Shown: positions 46,617 through 58,179 of the stretch, one piece after another
Numbering within the stretch: the stretch's first letter is position 1
How the letters are laid out: each line of letters starts with the position of its first letter
NCBI RefSeq assembly: GCF_022581195.2
Contig: NC_061482.1
Location: 18,600,001-18,664,000 of the forward strand
DNA length: 64,000 bases
Direction: 5' to 3'
Source: Helicoverpa zea
Taxonomy: Eukaryota; Arthropoda; Insecta; Lepidoptera; Noctuidae
The notes under the pieces: generated by a model
What the model was told of the DNA's origin: nothing
Database searches by the model: none
What the model saw: only the letters and a program-made list of their open reading frames with translations
Translations under genes and position numbers: made by a program

Positions 46617-47336
46617 CACCACGACTTTGTCATCTATTTAATGTTTTTTTACGTAATAATACGTTTAATATTTTTGCCACACACAACTTAAATGCGGACT
46701 AATTAGAATCACTACTTTTATCCCTATGGTCACGTCTATTGCGGTTCAGTTCTCAGCGTTTTGTTTAGTCTGCTGTGGTTTTGCCGTTAAAGTACAAAAA
46801 TTAAATATATGGAACGTTTCTAATGGTTATGCGTATTCCGTTGCTTTCAAGTCAACGGGCCCTTAAAATGCAATATCAGACTATTCAGATCTTTGAGTCG
46901 CTGGCATAAGGGACAGGATCCGCGTACGAAGTCGCGGGCAGAAGCTAGTAATCAAATAAATCTCAAAATATATACTTTCAAAAATGAACTCTATTCTAAC
47001 GCAATAAGGTACTAAATTGGTTGCATAATACACAGAAGCAAATCCGAGCCGAGAGGGATAGTTAGAACGGAGGCCGTTTGTCTCTTTCTAACACCTTGCG
47101 AGCATAATAAAATGTTGTGATCAACAGTTTTGTCTTCCCAAAAAACAATTGAATCACTTATATTTTTATCTTATTTTAACTATTGTAAGTCAACAAATTA
47201 ATAACAATCGCATTAATTTATTCGTATTTAATTTATTTGCGTTTTTTTATTTTCTAGCGGCAACCCTGAACATTCTTGGCGCGTAATCAGCATTTAAAAT
47301 GTTGTTTATATTTTTTTGTATTAAATCAATTTAAAC
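46617..47336. other. Intergenic DNA with Helitron remnant
   Basis: 46905-46950 ends in GTCGCGGGCAGAAGCTAGT, a Helitron 3'-end remnant. GAGCCGAGAGGGATAGTTAG near 47045 is partly mirrored near 50710-50755 in inverted orientation. No gene. Confidence 0.4.
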
Positions 47337-47339
47337 TAT

Positions 47340-47747
47340 CAATTTAGACCAGACGGGATGTCTATAATGCCTTGGAAGATGGGAAGGTCTTTGGTGTGGG
47401 ACGCAACCTGCGTCGACACCCTTGCACCTTCCCACCTTCCCAGTACGGCGAGCTGTGTCGGTGCAGCTGCTGCAGCCGCGGAAAACCTCAAGCGGCACAA
47501 ATATGTAAACCTCACCGGCAATTGCATTTTTGAGCCGTTTGGGGTTGAAACCCTGGGACCATGGGGCCCAAGTGCCCACAGACTCTTTCGAGAAATTAGT
47601 AAGCGATTAGTGGAGTCCACTCGTGACCAAAGGGCTGGCCTATACTTCGGTCAAAGGATATGCATGGCCATCCAGCGTGGCAATGCAGCCAGCCTTTTGG
47701 GCACGATCCCAGCTGACAGCGATGCGGATGAATATTTTGATACTTAG
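47340..47747 (+). pseudogene. Retroelement-associated C-terminal domain (WDATCVDTLAPSHL type)
   Basis: An unbroken 129-codon stretch ends at 47747. It reads MPWKMGRSLVWDATCVDTLA, then AAAAAAENLKRHKYVNL, FEPFGVETLGPWGPSAHRLF and QRICMAIQRGNAASLLGT. I recognise this as a domain found at the end of mobile-element ORFs in many animals, where the conserved W-D and VET residues are compatible with a nuclease-like fold; that function is inference. It is preceded by a stop codon and AT-rich DNA, so the rest of the ORF is missing. GC content is higher than in its flanks. Confidence 0.6.
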
Positions 47748-47831
47748 TTTCCCTATAATAAGATCATTTTGTAAAACTATTGTAAGTATTTAAACTATTA
47801 AAATGGTAAAAAAGTGTTGCGTTTATACTTG

Positions 47832-48250
47832 GTGTCGCTGTAACAGTATGATACTTAACGCAAGTAAATGCTTCCACATTAAATTGACTAGAAAAAGAAA
47901 GCAATTTGCTACCGAATATAAGCTTGATGGTACAGCACTGAAAGAGGTCAAAGAAATCAGAGATCTTGGCATAATAGTTGACAGTCAACTTAAATTCACC
48001 TCGCACATTAACAAGTCCGTCACAAAAGCAGCTCAAATGCTCGGATTTTTAAAACGTAACTCGGGCGGATTCAAACATCAACGCACCAAAATCTTGCTTT
48101 ACCAAACCTTGGTGCGCAGTCATCTTGAGTTCGCCAGCGTTGTATGGAATCCGTATTATGCCGTGCATTCGCAGCGCGTTGAGAGCATACAAAGAGCGTT
48201 CACTAGGCACCTAGCTTATAATTCTAGAGAACAAAATACAAAAAAATATA
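47832..48250 (+). pseudogene. Non-LTR reverse transcriptase C-terminal fragment
   Basis: About 139 codons with LNASKCFHIKLTRK, EIRDLGIIVDSQLKF, LLYQTLVRSHLEFASVVWNP and QRAFTRHLAY, the region C-terminal to the FADD catalytic motif in Jockey/CR1-group LINEs. The catalytic core is missing and the 3' side is cut by the inverted repeat at 48240-48380. It starts 85 bp after the preceding domain and may or may not belong to the same element. Confidence 0.8.
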
Positions 48251-48380
48251 TTTGAAAAAAAGCGCGGGGTGCATGGTGTCAATAGTTATAAATATTTTAT
48301 TGACAGATATGAGTAGAGTGATTTTCATTTCGATAATACCTTAAAAAGCACCCCACGCTTTTTTTAAATATTTTTTTTTT
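48240..48380. repeat. Small inverted repeat, AAAAAAAGCGNGGGGTGC arms
   Basis: 48255-48272 and 48348-48365 pair over 18 bp with one mismatch, and AT-rich symmetry extends further. It joins the end of the RT fragment. The next 160 bp (to about 48540) repeat sequence of the inverted element at 24880-25000. Confidence 0.65.
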
Positions 48381-48767
48381 GTATTCACACTATTATTAAT
48401 GTATATTCATTGAAATTTTTAACACTATTTTCTTAATTTAAATTCATTAAAATTTATTTTCTATTTTTTAGTTCGGTTTTCTATAAAAAGCGTGTTTTTT
48501 AGTTTTTTTTTTAACTATTATTTATTTTCTACTTTTTAGTTTGTTTTAAAACTATTATTTGTTTTGTAGAACTAAAATTCTCTTTAGTATAAAATTTGTC
48601 AATAATAGAGAAAACGGCTAAAGATAATTATTGGAAATAAAAATTAACATCGAGTCCTGCCTTATCGACTGTAGAGAAAAATTATTATAGAAAATTTTAA
48701 TTAATTTTCTTACCTTATCGACTATAGATAAAAATTATATTAATTAACAAAAATCATATTTTGCAAA

Positions 48768-49900
48768 TTGAAAAGCCTAGAAGTCGGTGTCTAATGGATG
48801 TTACTAAGTTAATTTTGCCACCGACTTCTAGGCCGATGCACCTAAAATTAGTATTTTTTTTGCTTTTTAGTGTTTTGGGAAGTCGGTTTAATTTTTTTGT
48901 AAAAAAGTTTTTTATTTAAAGCTTTTCAGTGATACGAATAGTTGTCACTATCCATACAAGTGGGAAGTTCTCATCAATACAAAGAATATAAGTCCAAACG
49001 AGGTATTTTACATATTCAGTTGTCGAGTTCCCTCGACTTTCTCTGGTCTCCATCATCAAGTCAGCTCCCAACCTTCACTGTTGCATAGGTCTTGTCAACA
49101 CAAATAATTTAAGCCCAAACACGAGGTAGTTTCCATATTCAGTTGTCGAGTTCCCTCGACTTTCTCTGGTCTCCATCATCAGGTCAGCTCCAAACCTTCA
49201 CTGTTGCAAAGGTCTTGTCAATACAAATAATTTAAGCCCAAACACGAGGTAGTTTACATATTCAGTTGTCGAGTTCCCTCGACCCTCTCTGGTCTCCATC
49301 ATCAGGTTAGCTCCAAACCTTCACTGTTGCAAAGGTCTTGTCAATACAAATAATTTAAGCCCAAACACGAGGTAGTTTACATATTCAGTTGTCGAGTTCC
49401 CTCGACCCTCTCTGGTCTCCATCATCAGGTCAGCTCCAAATCTTCACAGTTGAATAGTGCTTTTAGGCGTACACCTGAGTGTCAAGTTTTTATCCTATGT
49501 ATGCCTACAACTTTCCAAGGTTGCCCTCGATTTCTCAGGGTTTCCATCATCAGATCTTGATCTGATGACTATGGGACCAACTGGCAGCTATTCCGAGTCG
49601 AACAAAAAAATAATCACGTAAATCGGTCTATAAACCTCGGAGTAATCGATGTACATACATAGAAAAAAAACATAACGGCCGAATTGAGAACCTCCTCCTT
49701 TTTGGGAAGTCGGTTAAAAATGGAATAATTTTATCAAATTAGTGTATTGTCATCGGTCCTCAATAAATCTACAAAGTTTGAACGAAATCTGGCCGTTTAA
49801 AGTAGGTCAAAATCGCGCCCAAAGAAGTCGGTTACAAACAAACCTACAAACATACAGGTGAAGCTAATAAAAAGCGTGTAAAAAGATACGCCGCGCAATG
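48768..49900 (+). repeat. Composite repeat with inverted head and 123-bp tandem units
   Basis: Head: CCTAGAAGTCGGTGTCTAAT faces its complement CACCGACTTCTAGGCCGATG. Then come four units with a period of exactly 123 bp (TGTCGAGTTCCCTCGAC at 49021, 49144, 49267, 49390). The 3' part runs through TTGAGAACCTCCTCCTTTTT, GGGAAGTCGGTTAAAAA and CGCGCCCAAAGAAGTCGGTT to AATAAAAAGCGTGTAAAAA. A second copy, interrupted by a hAT element, is at 55961-58215. Confidence 0.75.
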
Positions 49901-51051
49901 GTGCCCGAATCATTTTTGTGATAAAACTCACGCACACAAAAACCACGGTACGCTCCGGTAAAACTTTCAATGGCGAATGAATTCCCAAAGACCGTTGATG
50001 CTATCCCCGCACCCCGCATGCCATTCCCGCGCGCCATTTAAATTTTATTCGAAATTTAGATTTCAAAGGACTTATGGGACACCCAGTATTTCTTAATTTT
50101 TTTACATGACATTTATTGGCCATTTATGGTAATATTTAAACAATTATACTGTATTATTTGTTAAATTTCAATTCCAAAGTATGTATTCATTAGATATTCT
50201 CAATTTAATTTTTATGTGTTATTATTGTATTACATCTTCGAGCCGATGAATTGCGAATGTTATGTACGCCATTATTGTCACATGCATCAGGCCATAAACT
50301 AAAAAAGTAGTTTAACTTATCGAATGTTAATAATGTTTGTGATGTGGCAGTACTTTTTTAAATAAATAATAAATAAAAAAAAACTAGGGTGCCCATGAAT
50401 TCTTGTAATGAGTCAAAATATGGGTGATGGATTTTAAAATTGTTGTACTATTGTTATAGCTTCCCAAAAAATGAAGAAAGGCAATAAAAATGGCTCAGCA
50501 GTCTATATGTGAAGCAAAAATACAAAAAACCGTCTGCACTTCGAATCTTCCTGTTTTTATTACTGCTAATTCCCGCGAATTATTAAAAGCCTATATCAGT
50601 ATTTTAAGGCCACAAACTGCGTAAGTTAAAACTTCAATACCAATCTGTGTTTAACAACCTTAGCAAACTCGGATTGGTCTCACATAGCTTAATCTCATAG
50701 TCACCCTATTAGAAAGGGACAGACGGCCTCCGTACTAACTGTTTCACTCGGCTCGTTTTTTGGTTAAAAGAGCGCAGTCCTGTTTACTTATATTATGTCT
50801 ATGGCATCAACTCAGTACTATAAATGTCGAGCTTTTCCTATAGTAGATAGATGGCGTTGATCGCGCAATGGTGTCATTACACATGTTCGGTTCACGTTAT
50901 TGTTTTAAATTCATCGGAAAAAAGTAAATAAATAGTACAAAGGTTTTAATAATTTGGAATAATTTGGTTTTGAGAAGTTCAATGCAAAAGTGGAAAACAT
51001 AGAAAAGCTTCTGACATTAAACTACACAAAAAACTGTAAGAATTTTCACTG
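49901..51051. other. AT-rich intergenic DNA, no gene seen
   Basis: No coding signal. 50700-50760 (CGGCCTCCGTACTAACTG) is a partly inverted match to 47045-47100. Otherwise nothing recognisable. Confidence 0.45.
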
Positions 51052-51315
51052 TAGGGGAAGCCCGGGCAAAACGCATATGTTAAGGGATAATATTAATAAA
51101 ACCACAATCTGTTAATCAATAGAACTCCTTGTACTTTTAATTTGTACTAAGTTTAATAATCTTTGGAAAACAATCACATAAACTTAAAAACTTTAACGAT
51201 TTCTATATTAATAATGAGCATTATCAAAACGTATCAATTATTCGTTTTGCCCGGAGGGGTCGGGCAAAACGGATACGCCCCAAGGGCAAAAAGAATAATG
51301 TTGAATTAATTAAGA

Positions 51316-51565
51316 TCAGTCTTCACATTCATCACAGAAGTAGCTGCCAACTCCTACATAAGAAGTGCAGTCTTCATGAGCCCAGATTCTGCATTGATTA
51401 CACTGAATCCAATCTTCGGCTGGTGGTTCAGTGTATTTCTCAGCGCTCACTAAACAGTAAAAATCTGATTTCGGGTTTTTGTTCTGTTGTTTGACTGAGG
51501 GTCTTTTAGTTTTAGTCTTGCTAGGGCCTGCTAACTCTGAAATCTTGGCCCATTTATTGTTTGCC
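51316..51565 (-). pseudogene. Transposase C-terminal end with PHD-like zinc finger
   Basis: An open reading to the stop at 51316 gives a basic linker (SKTKTKRPSVKQQNK), then SDFYCLVSAEKYTEP, DWIQCNQCRIWAHEDC and GSYFCDECED. The Cys/His spacing (C, C-x2-C, H-x2-C, C-x2-C) is that of the PHD-like finger at the C-terminus of many insect pogo/DDE_1 transposases. The catalytic domain is absent, so this is a relic. Confidence 0.75.
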
Positions 51566-51702
51566 TATATGCCTTATTATTTACCTTGCCGGATAGGTAT
51601 CCGTTTTACCCATATCCATTTTGCCCAACGCGCTCATATTCGAAACAAGTCAAGGCTCGAAATAATTTTAGTAGGTAAACAAAAAGTAACATTCACAAAT
51701 AA

Positions 51703-53313
51703 CAGCCCCGGATCTAGGGGGGGGCAAGCCGGGGCCTGTGCCCCGGGCGGCAAATTCAGGGGGCGGCACAATCAGGCGGCTACCAAATTCACACTTCACA
51801 GACCAATGGATAATCATTTATTTAACTTTGACCACGGAATAAATAATAGCACAAGTACAGCAATTTCATGGCCATATCAACTTGAGCGATACCCTGCACC
51901 ACTGCACGAACATTTATTATTCACGAGGCGAAGTTTTAGCAAACTAAAAATTCTAAAAAATTATTTGCGATCATCTATGAGCCAGGAACGCTTATCGCAT
52001 ATATTTATTTTTATTTTAAATCCTACATCACAGATTACTGTAATGGTTACCTACAGCGCCATCTTAACCTATGGTGCAGGGTGTGCGCATGACCCGGGCG
52101 CCTTGCTCGGTCTCACTCAGGGGCGCCGCGGGACGCCCCACCACCAAGAAATTTCGATGAAATTACACCCGTTTGATAAGGAAGTTCCACATTGTATCAC
52201 GATACTGACGAGCAAAGTTCCTAAAAAAGTCGCCTTCGCTTTTTTGATTGATCATTTTGATTATTTTTTACTTTTAACATCCTCCAACTAAGTAAGTGAA
52301 AAAATTCTTGCTCGCTACGCTCGCAGCTAAATGACAACGCGGCTGTTTTTCTGATTGTTTATTATTTTTATTGACTTGGTCGTCGGTCATTTATTCGGTC
52401 TCTAATCACGTTTTCTTTTTATTTGTACATAATTCCCAGTTTAATTTGTGAGTCTTCAAACAAATAATTTTAAAAAACTCGCGCTCGCTACGCTCGCGGC
52501 TTTTTATTGCTTTACAATATCCTTGATCAGGTATTTTTGTGTCGCAAGCTCAAAAAATTTCGCGGTCGCGTCGCTCGCGCAATATTATACATGCATTGCC
52601 TTAATGACTTCATAAGTCAAGTCCACGCTGCCTCTTTTTTTTTAGCGACGTTAAAAATCATCAAATGACCCACCCCTCCCGCTGTGGGTTAGCAGCGGTG
52701 AGGGAGTGTCAGACTCTTACTGACTAAAAACCGTCGTGTTCCGTCGTGGGCCTTTTATGTACCAGGGCCGCGGTATCTCTTTCGAACAACCCGCAGCAAG
52801 TCCACGCTGCCTTACTTTTATAAGTCAAATGTAGTAAAAAAAAAATATTTATGGAGTCCTCAAAAACAAAAAAGTTTGCGCTTCCGCCTGCTTGTAACAG
52901 CGCTTTTTAAAACTAATTAACCTTTTGTACCAAATTAAAAAAATTGCGCGCTCGCTTCGCTCGCGCTACTTTTTACGATTGCATCGTTCTGTCTCGACTT
53001 TTATAACTTAAACCGCCAACAGTTTGAGCCTACAATGAATTGGACACATTATTTTAAGTCCTTTACCTACCAAATAGTGCACTTCATTCGAACGTTCTTA
53101 TTTATATTCCTTGTGACTACTCTAAGTACTTCACTTGGGTGATGATTGCACCTAGGCGCTATATGAGCTAAAGACAGCCCTACCTGCCTACATATTGATA
53201 GCTAAAATTATATGGATGATAAAGGTGAAAATAAACATAAATAGGTAATAGGTAGGCGGGGCGGCATTTTGCAGATTTTGCCCCGCCTAAAAAAAATTGA
53301 AGATCCGGGGCTG
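51703..53313 (+). mobile_element. hAT element with transposase remnant
   Basis: 1611 bp with inverted ends CAGCCCCGGATCT and the 8-bp duplication ACAAATAA (51695-51702 and 53314-53321). Near 51920-52000 it encodes RRSFSKLKILKNYLRSSMSQ and ERLSHI, the hAT C-terminal dimerisation motif; the rest of the transposase is lost. Four CTCGCTNCGCTCGCG motifs lie near 52310, 52480, 52565 and 52950. A retroposon is nested at 52634-52797. Confidence 0.92.
52634..52797 (-). mobile_element. Short retroposon nested in the hAT element
   Basis: 164 bp flanked by a 15-bp duplication AAGTCCACGCTGCCT (52619-52633 and 52798-52812), poly-A end on the minus strand. Same family as 30695-30890, with a different 5' truncation point. 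Confidence 0.9.
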
Positions 53314-53819
53314 ACAAATAATACTTAAATAAACGTGCAATTGGATAAATAAAACATTTCATAGACAACTAATGATTTATACAAAATTTTCATGTACAAA
53401 CCTTCACAAAAATCGTAACAAAACAGCGAAATTTCTTCTTATTTTTTTCTACCACAAATGCACTCGCGTATTGTTTTGGTTGAACTGTCATGGCGTCGCC
53501 GGGCGCACGTGACACGACTAGAAAATTTGTCAAAGCTCCCTCTATTATAGATTTATGGAAAAAGCAATTATTCTTCTTACCCGCACTATGCTTCTTGCCC
53601 GGGCTTCCCCTACATGAAATATTTTTATTGAGCCTAAGTTACTATGGACGTCTGACATTGTTCTTTCTTTCCCATCAATGTTAGCTATTTTTTTTTCAGT
53701 ACCTATCTATATCCAAAACTATGAAATCGATCGAGCGATTTTATGATATTTTTTAAACCCATAACGGCGATTACATATTATTATTGAATATGCCCAAACA
53801 CAAGGTAGCTTCTATCAGC

Positions 53820-54905
53820 CGTTAAGGATGTTTGATTCACTGCTTTTCGCATTTCGTTGGTTTACTTCTTACCTTGAGAACAGGTCTCAAGCTGTCGTTA
53901 TCAGTACCTAATTACATTTCCAGTTGGGTTTCTATCCCTAGTGGTGTTCCCCAAGGTTCTTTAATGGGTCCTTTACTTTTTATAATTTATGTCAACGACA
54001 TCGACTCGTGTTTCCACCATTCTAATTTACTTTGTTTTGCTGATGATATGAAGATATTCTCTGTAATTTCATCAGAGGATGATATGGTGGCTCTCCAAAG
54101 TGACCTGGCACGATTAGATGATTATTGTCTGACTAATAAATTAGACTTGAACCCTGTCAAATGCTCAGTAGTTTCTTTTAGCAGAAAACGTGTCCCTCGC
54201 CCTACAACTTATAAACTTAAAGGTCAGCAATTGCAGAGATGCCATGGAGTGCGTGACCTAGGCGTGTTTCATGATTCAAAACTTCTGTTTAATACCCAAA
54301 TTGAACAAATAGTGGCAAAAGCCTCGAGGTCGCTTGGTTTTATAATGCGAGTCGCAGGGTGTTTTAAAAACGCCAAAACTCTCAAGATCCTCTATTGTTC
54401 TTTTGTAAGAAGTCACCTTGAATATGCGTCACAAATTTGGAACCCTCGTTATGGCAAATACATTGATTGTATTGAGAATGTTCAGAAGAGATTTATTCGT
54501 TTTCTGTGTTTTCGGATGCGTATACCGTATCATTCTGATAATTACATAAATGTTTGCAAGAAGTTTCACTTACAACCACTTACAAATCGTCGTCGATTAG
54601 CAGATTGCACTTCCTATTAAAAAAATATTTCTAATGAGATTGACTGTCCTGATCTCCTGCATAAACTATGCTTTAATATCCCCCAGAGATCGGTTAGATT
54701 TAAACCGCCTATCTCCATTCCTTATTCCTCTTCTAACTATAGGCGAAACTCATACACGGTGCGAGCGAGTAAAGACTTCAATGTTCTTTGTAAGGACTTC
54801 TTATTTGACCCATTTGCCACTAAAACTTATACTGCGCGCACTCAGCTGAATGCGGACTTTTTCAAAACTTTTTTAGGGATTGTGCCAAGTGATATTTTGT
54901 TATAA
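53820..54905 (+). pseudogene. 5'-truncated Jockey/CR1-group LINE, frameshifted
   Basis: The reverse transcriptase is recognisable from the thumb-side motifs: IPSGVPQGSLMGPLLFIIYV, then FADD (about 54035-54046), LNPVKCSVVSFSRKR, GVRDLGVFHDSKLLF and FVRSHLEYASQIWNP. Upstream the expected WFTSYLENRSQAV is in another frame, so there is a frameshift near 53910. Another lies near 54610, after which the C-terminal part (NYRRNSYTVRASKDFNVLC, FFKTFLGIVPSDILL) continues to a stop at about 54905. Not functional. Confidence 0.88.
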
Positions 54906-55006
54906 TCTTGTTTTTTTTTATCGTGCTTGTTAGTGATCCTAAGTTGTCTGTTACTTTTTCAGTTTCTACCTGTGAGAATCTATAATTGGCTTACTATATC
55001 ATATAG

Positions 55007-55447
55007 AATGGGGGCTACCGCGTATGAAATCGCCGCTAGAGGCGCTTGTGTAGCGAGAGGTCTTCGAAACGTCAAATATCACTGTTTATTTACGCGCGCG
55101 GGTTTATATTTCTAATTAAATTAATATTGCGAATATTTAACAATACTTTAGTTTAATTATGGCAAATACAGATTAGGGATCTATAAAGTTCACTGCTTTG
55201 ACATAATTTTATCTTTCGGAAACCTACGTCCGTCTTTCTTTTTCGAGCAAAACGGCACTGCTCAACACTGTGACCTCGCCAATACGTTCACACTATACCT
55301 AGTTCTATTGTATTAAATATGATTTAATATAGTCATCTAATGCAGATATAAGTTTTGGCGCTCATAATGCGAACTTTGATTGTCGTAGTTTAGCACCTCA
55401 CGCTACAGTTGCGCCATCTGGTGAAACAAAAAACGGTAGCCCCCATT
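55007..55447. mobile_element. MITE with AATGGGGGCTACCG ends
   Basis: 441 bp with inverted ends of 14 bp (AATGGGGGCTACCG, and CGGTAGCCCCCATT at the right). No ORF; target duplication not clear. Confidence 0.75.
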
Positions 55448-55960
55448 GTTACAGCTGTTGATTCTCCTTCTAGTAAATAAATAAGAATGTAGTTAAGCTG
55501 CTTGTGATGCTTGTCCGGGGAAGAGCTGACAATAAATATGATAAGGCTGTTGGAGAATGTAGATACATTAATAGATTTATTTTTGTTCAAAGAAAGTGTG
55601 AAAATAATAAAATTATGAAACCAAGTGTCCTAGTCTCAAAAGAGCTTACTCACTAATAGACACCATGTCGGTTTTTAAATATAGTTTTTTCTCGAACTTT
55701 GTAGGTACCTATTTAATATCGATTCTCTGTACTTTCGATATTTAGATGCTTCGATGTCATTTATCAAGCCGCGACATAGTCACTACGCTTCTAATACTTC
55801 GGCCTGTTTGTTTGTCAGCGGATGCTTGTCTTCGAGTATGTTCATGTTGGGAAAAGGGAATCTCTGTACTCTGTACCTACTGTTCCCCTATAGGGGGCCG
55901 CTGGAAGAGGTTTCATTAGAATTAAGCGGTACTTTGTTGTGGACAAAAATGGTTAAATAA

Positions 55961-56239
55961 ACAACTATGCTTGTCACTGAAAAGCTAAAAATAAAAAACT
56001 TTTTACAAAAAAATAAAACCGACTCCCAAAAACACTGAAAAGCAAAAAAAAACTATTCTTAGGTGCATCGGCCTAGAAGTCGGTGTCTAATGGATGTAAC
56101 TAAGTTTATAACGCCACCGACTTCTAGGCCGATGCACCTAAGAATAGTTTTTTTTTGCTTTTCAGTGTTTTTGGGAGTCGGTTTTATTTTTTTGTAAAAA
56201 GTTTTTTATTTTTAGCTTTTCAGTGACAAGCATAGTTGT
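55961..56239. repeat. Perfect palindrome, 125-bp arms with 29-bp loop
   Basis: 55961-56085 and 56115-56239 are exact reverse complements as read, starting ACAACTATGCTTGTCACTGA and ending CCTAGAAGTCGGTG before the loop. It forms the head of the composite repeat family also seen at 48768, where the arms are shorter and diverged, and at 39375. Confidence 0.93.
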
Positions 56240-56746
56240 CACTATCCGCATGTCATATCCGCAGTGGAAAGTTCTCATCAATACGAACAATATAAGCCCA
56301 AGCACGAGGTAGTTTACATATCCAATTGTCGAGTTCCCTCGACCTTCGCTGGTCTCCATCATCAGGTCAGCTTCAAACCTTCACTGTTGCAAAGGTCTCG
56401 TCAATACGAACAAAATAAGCCCAAACACGAGGTAGTTTTTTACACATTCATTGTTCAAGTTCCCTCGACCTTCTCTGGTCTTCATCATCAGGTCAGCTCC
56501 AAGCCTTCACCATTGCATAGTGTTATCAGACATGCGCCTTAGTGTCAAGTTTTTACCCTACGTATGCCTACGATTTTCGAAAGTTGCCCTCGATTTCTCA
56601 GGGTTTCCATCATCAGATCCTGACCTGGTGACTATGGGACCACCTGGGAGGTAAATTTTGCAAATCGGTCGAGGCGTCTCTGAGTAATCGGTGAACATAC
56701 ATAAAAAAAAAAAAAAAAAAAAAAAAGATCCCGACGAATTGAGAAC

Positions 56747-58179
56747 CAAGGGCGGATCCACCGTTGTGGGCACGATGGGCATGCCCACAACCTTAATAGA
56801 CTTGTGTTGATGATAACACAAGGGAAAAAAATAATACTTTTTTTTTGTTGCATTTAATTTTATGACTGTTGTTTACTAATTCGAAGTCACCATATTTTTT
56901 TTTTCTAACAGCTTCAGTTTTTGAGGTAGTTTTGTGTCCCAAAACTCAAAAAAATTCGCACTTTGCGGTAGATTAGTTTAAGTTAAAATTGAAAGTAGAA
57001 AAGGATAGCACCCCCATAACGCCCTCTTTCAGCACTTTCCGGTTAAGAAGAAGCGATGAAGAACAAACTTCCCAGCAACACAGCTGTCTATTACAATAAA
57101 ATTATTATTATTTACAATAGGCACTATTTTACATTTTTTAGTTGTTTTGGTATACCGTTTACTCAAAAAAAATCGCTTTTTTTTACTTGTTTGGGTGATT
57201 TCGTATCCCAAGACTCCAAAATTTTGCGCTCGCTACGCTCACAGCTTCTTAATTTCACAGTACTTTTTTTATAATTTCTTTAGGTATGTTTGTGGCACGG
57301 AACTCAAAAATTTCGCGCTCGCTCCGCTCGCGCTACTTCATACGGTTTTGTCCTGCGTCTTCGCTTTTGGTTTTATAACTTGGTAGCTACAAAACAATCC
57401 AAAAAGCTTGATAAACTCGCGCAAAAAAAAAATACTCACAATCTTTCCACTTGGGGCTTTAGTAATGATTGCACCCGGTACATAAGCTAGAGACGGAACA
57501 GATAGTGAGCATAATATGCGTTTAGATATATACCTAAAAAAAAACGTCAAATATCTTCAAAAAAACAAAAATCTTCGCGTTTTTAGCATTATTAGATTCG
57601 TTCGTAATTTTATTTTGTCGATTTTTCTTGTGGTGCTCAATAGGTAGCCGCCCCGGGTACCACCCGATGCTATGCTGCCACTGGTTAAAGTTTGGAAGTG
57701 CACCAAATGCGTCAAACCGTCAAAAAATATAAGTTACTAGCCGTTTTCCCGCGGTTTCACCCGCGTCCCGTGGTAACTACTGCCTGTACCGGGATAAAAT
57801 ATAGCCTATGTTACTCGTGGATAATGTAGCTTTCGAATGGTGAAAGAATTTTTAAAAACGGTCCAGTAGTTTTTTTGCCTATTCATTACAACCAAACAAA
57901 CAAACAAAGTTTTCCTCTTTATAATATTAGTATAGATTGATTGAAATAGGTTTGAATCGAAACTGACTATTTTTTTTATCGGGTCCGACTTCCTCCTAAG
58001 TTTATTTTAATTCCTAATGCCAAAGTCCGATGCTCAGAAAATATCGGAAATAATTTAATTCAATAGTTCATAAACGACTTGCATGATTGTTACTGAGCAT
58101 GTTCATGCTCCGACTCGTACTTAGCCGATTTTCGTGTAGCTGTGACCACAACCTTTTTTGACGGCTGGATCCGCGCTTG
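56747..58179. mobile_element. hAT-type element with nested Helitron
   Basis: 1433 bp with ends CAAGGGCGGATCCA and, inverted, CAAGCGCGGATCCA, between the 8-bp duplication TTGAGAAC (56739-56746 and 58180-58187). It contains GCGCTCGCTACGCTC and GCGCTCGCTCCGCTCGCG motifs at about 57230 and 57317. No transposase domain. A Helitron-like element lies inside. Confidence 0.9.
57736..57936 (-). mobile_element. Non-autonomous Helitron-like element in the hAT
   Basis: Minus strand: TCTATACTAATATTATAAAG at the 5' end (57936) and CGCGGGAAAACGGCTAGTA at the 3' end. About 200 bp, with the GGTGAAACCGCGGG block of its relatives. Confidence 0.72.

Larger units (their letters stand above)
51054..53610 (-). mobile_element. 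Pogo-like (Tc1/mariner superfamily) element, split by a hAT
   Basis: Inverted ends GGGGAAGCCCGGGCAA flanked by TA (51052-51053 and 53611-53612), as expected for the Tc1/mariner superfamily. GGGCAAAACG motifs recur inside the left end near 51065, 51260 and 51600. The transposase C-terminal end survives at 51316-51565 on the minus strand. Interrupted by a 1611-bp hAT element. Confidence 0.82.

Noticed and set aside
51479..52291. 270-codon plus-strand ORF
   Set aside because: It crosses the hAT insertion point at 51703 and joins antisense of the pogo-like relic to hAT sequence; not one gene.
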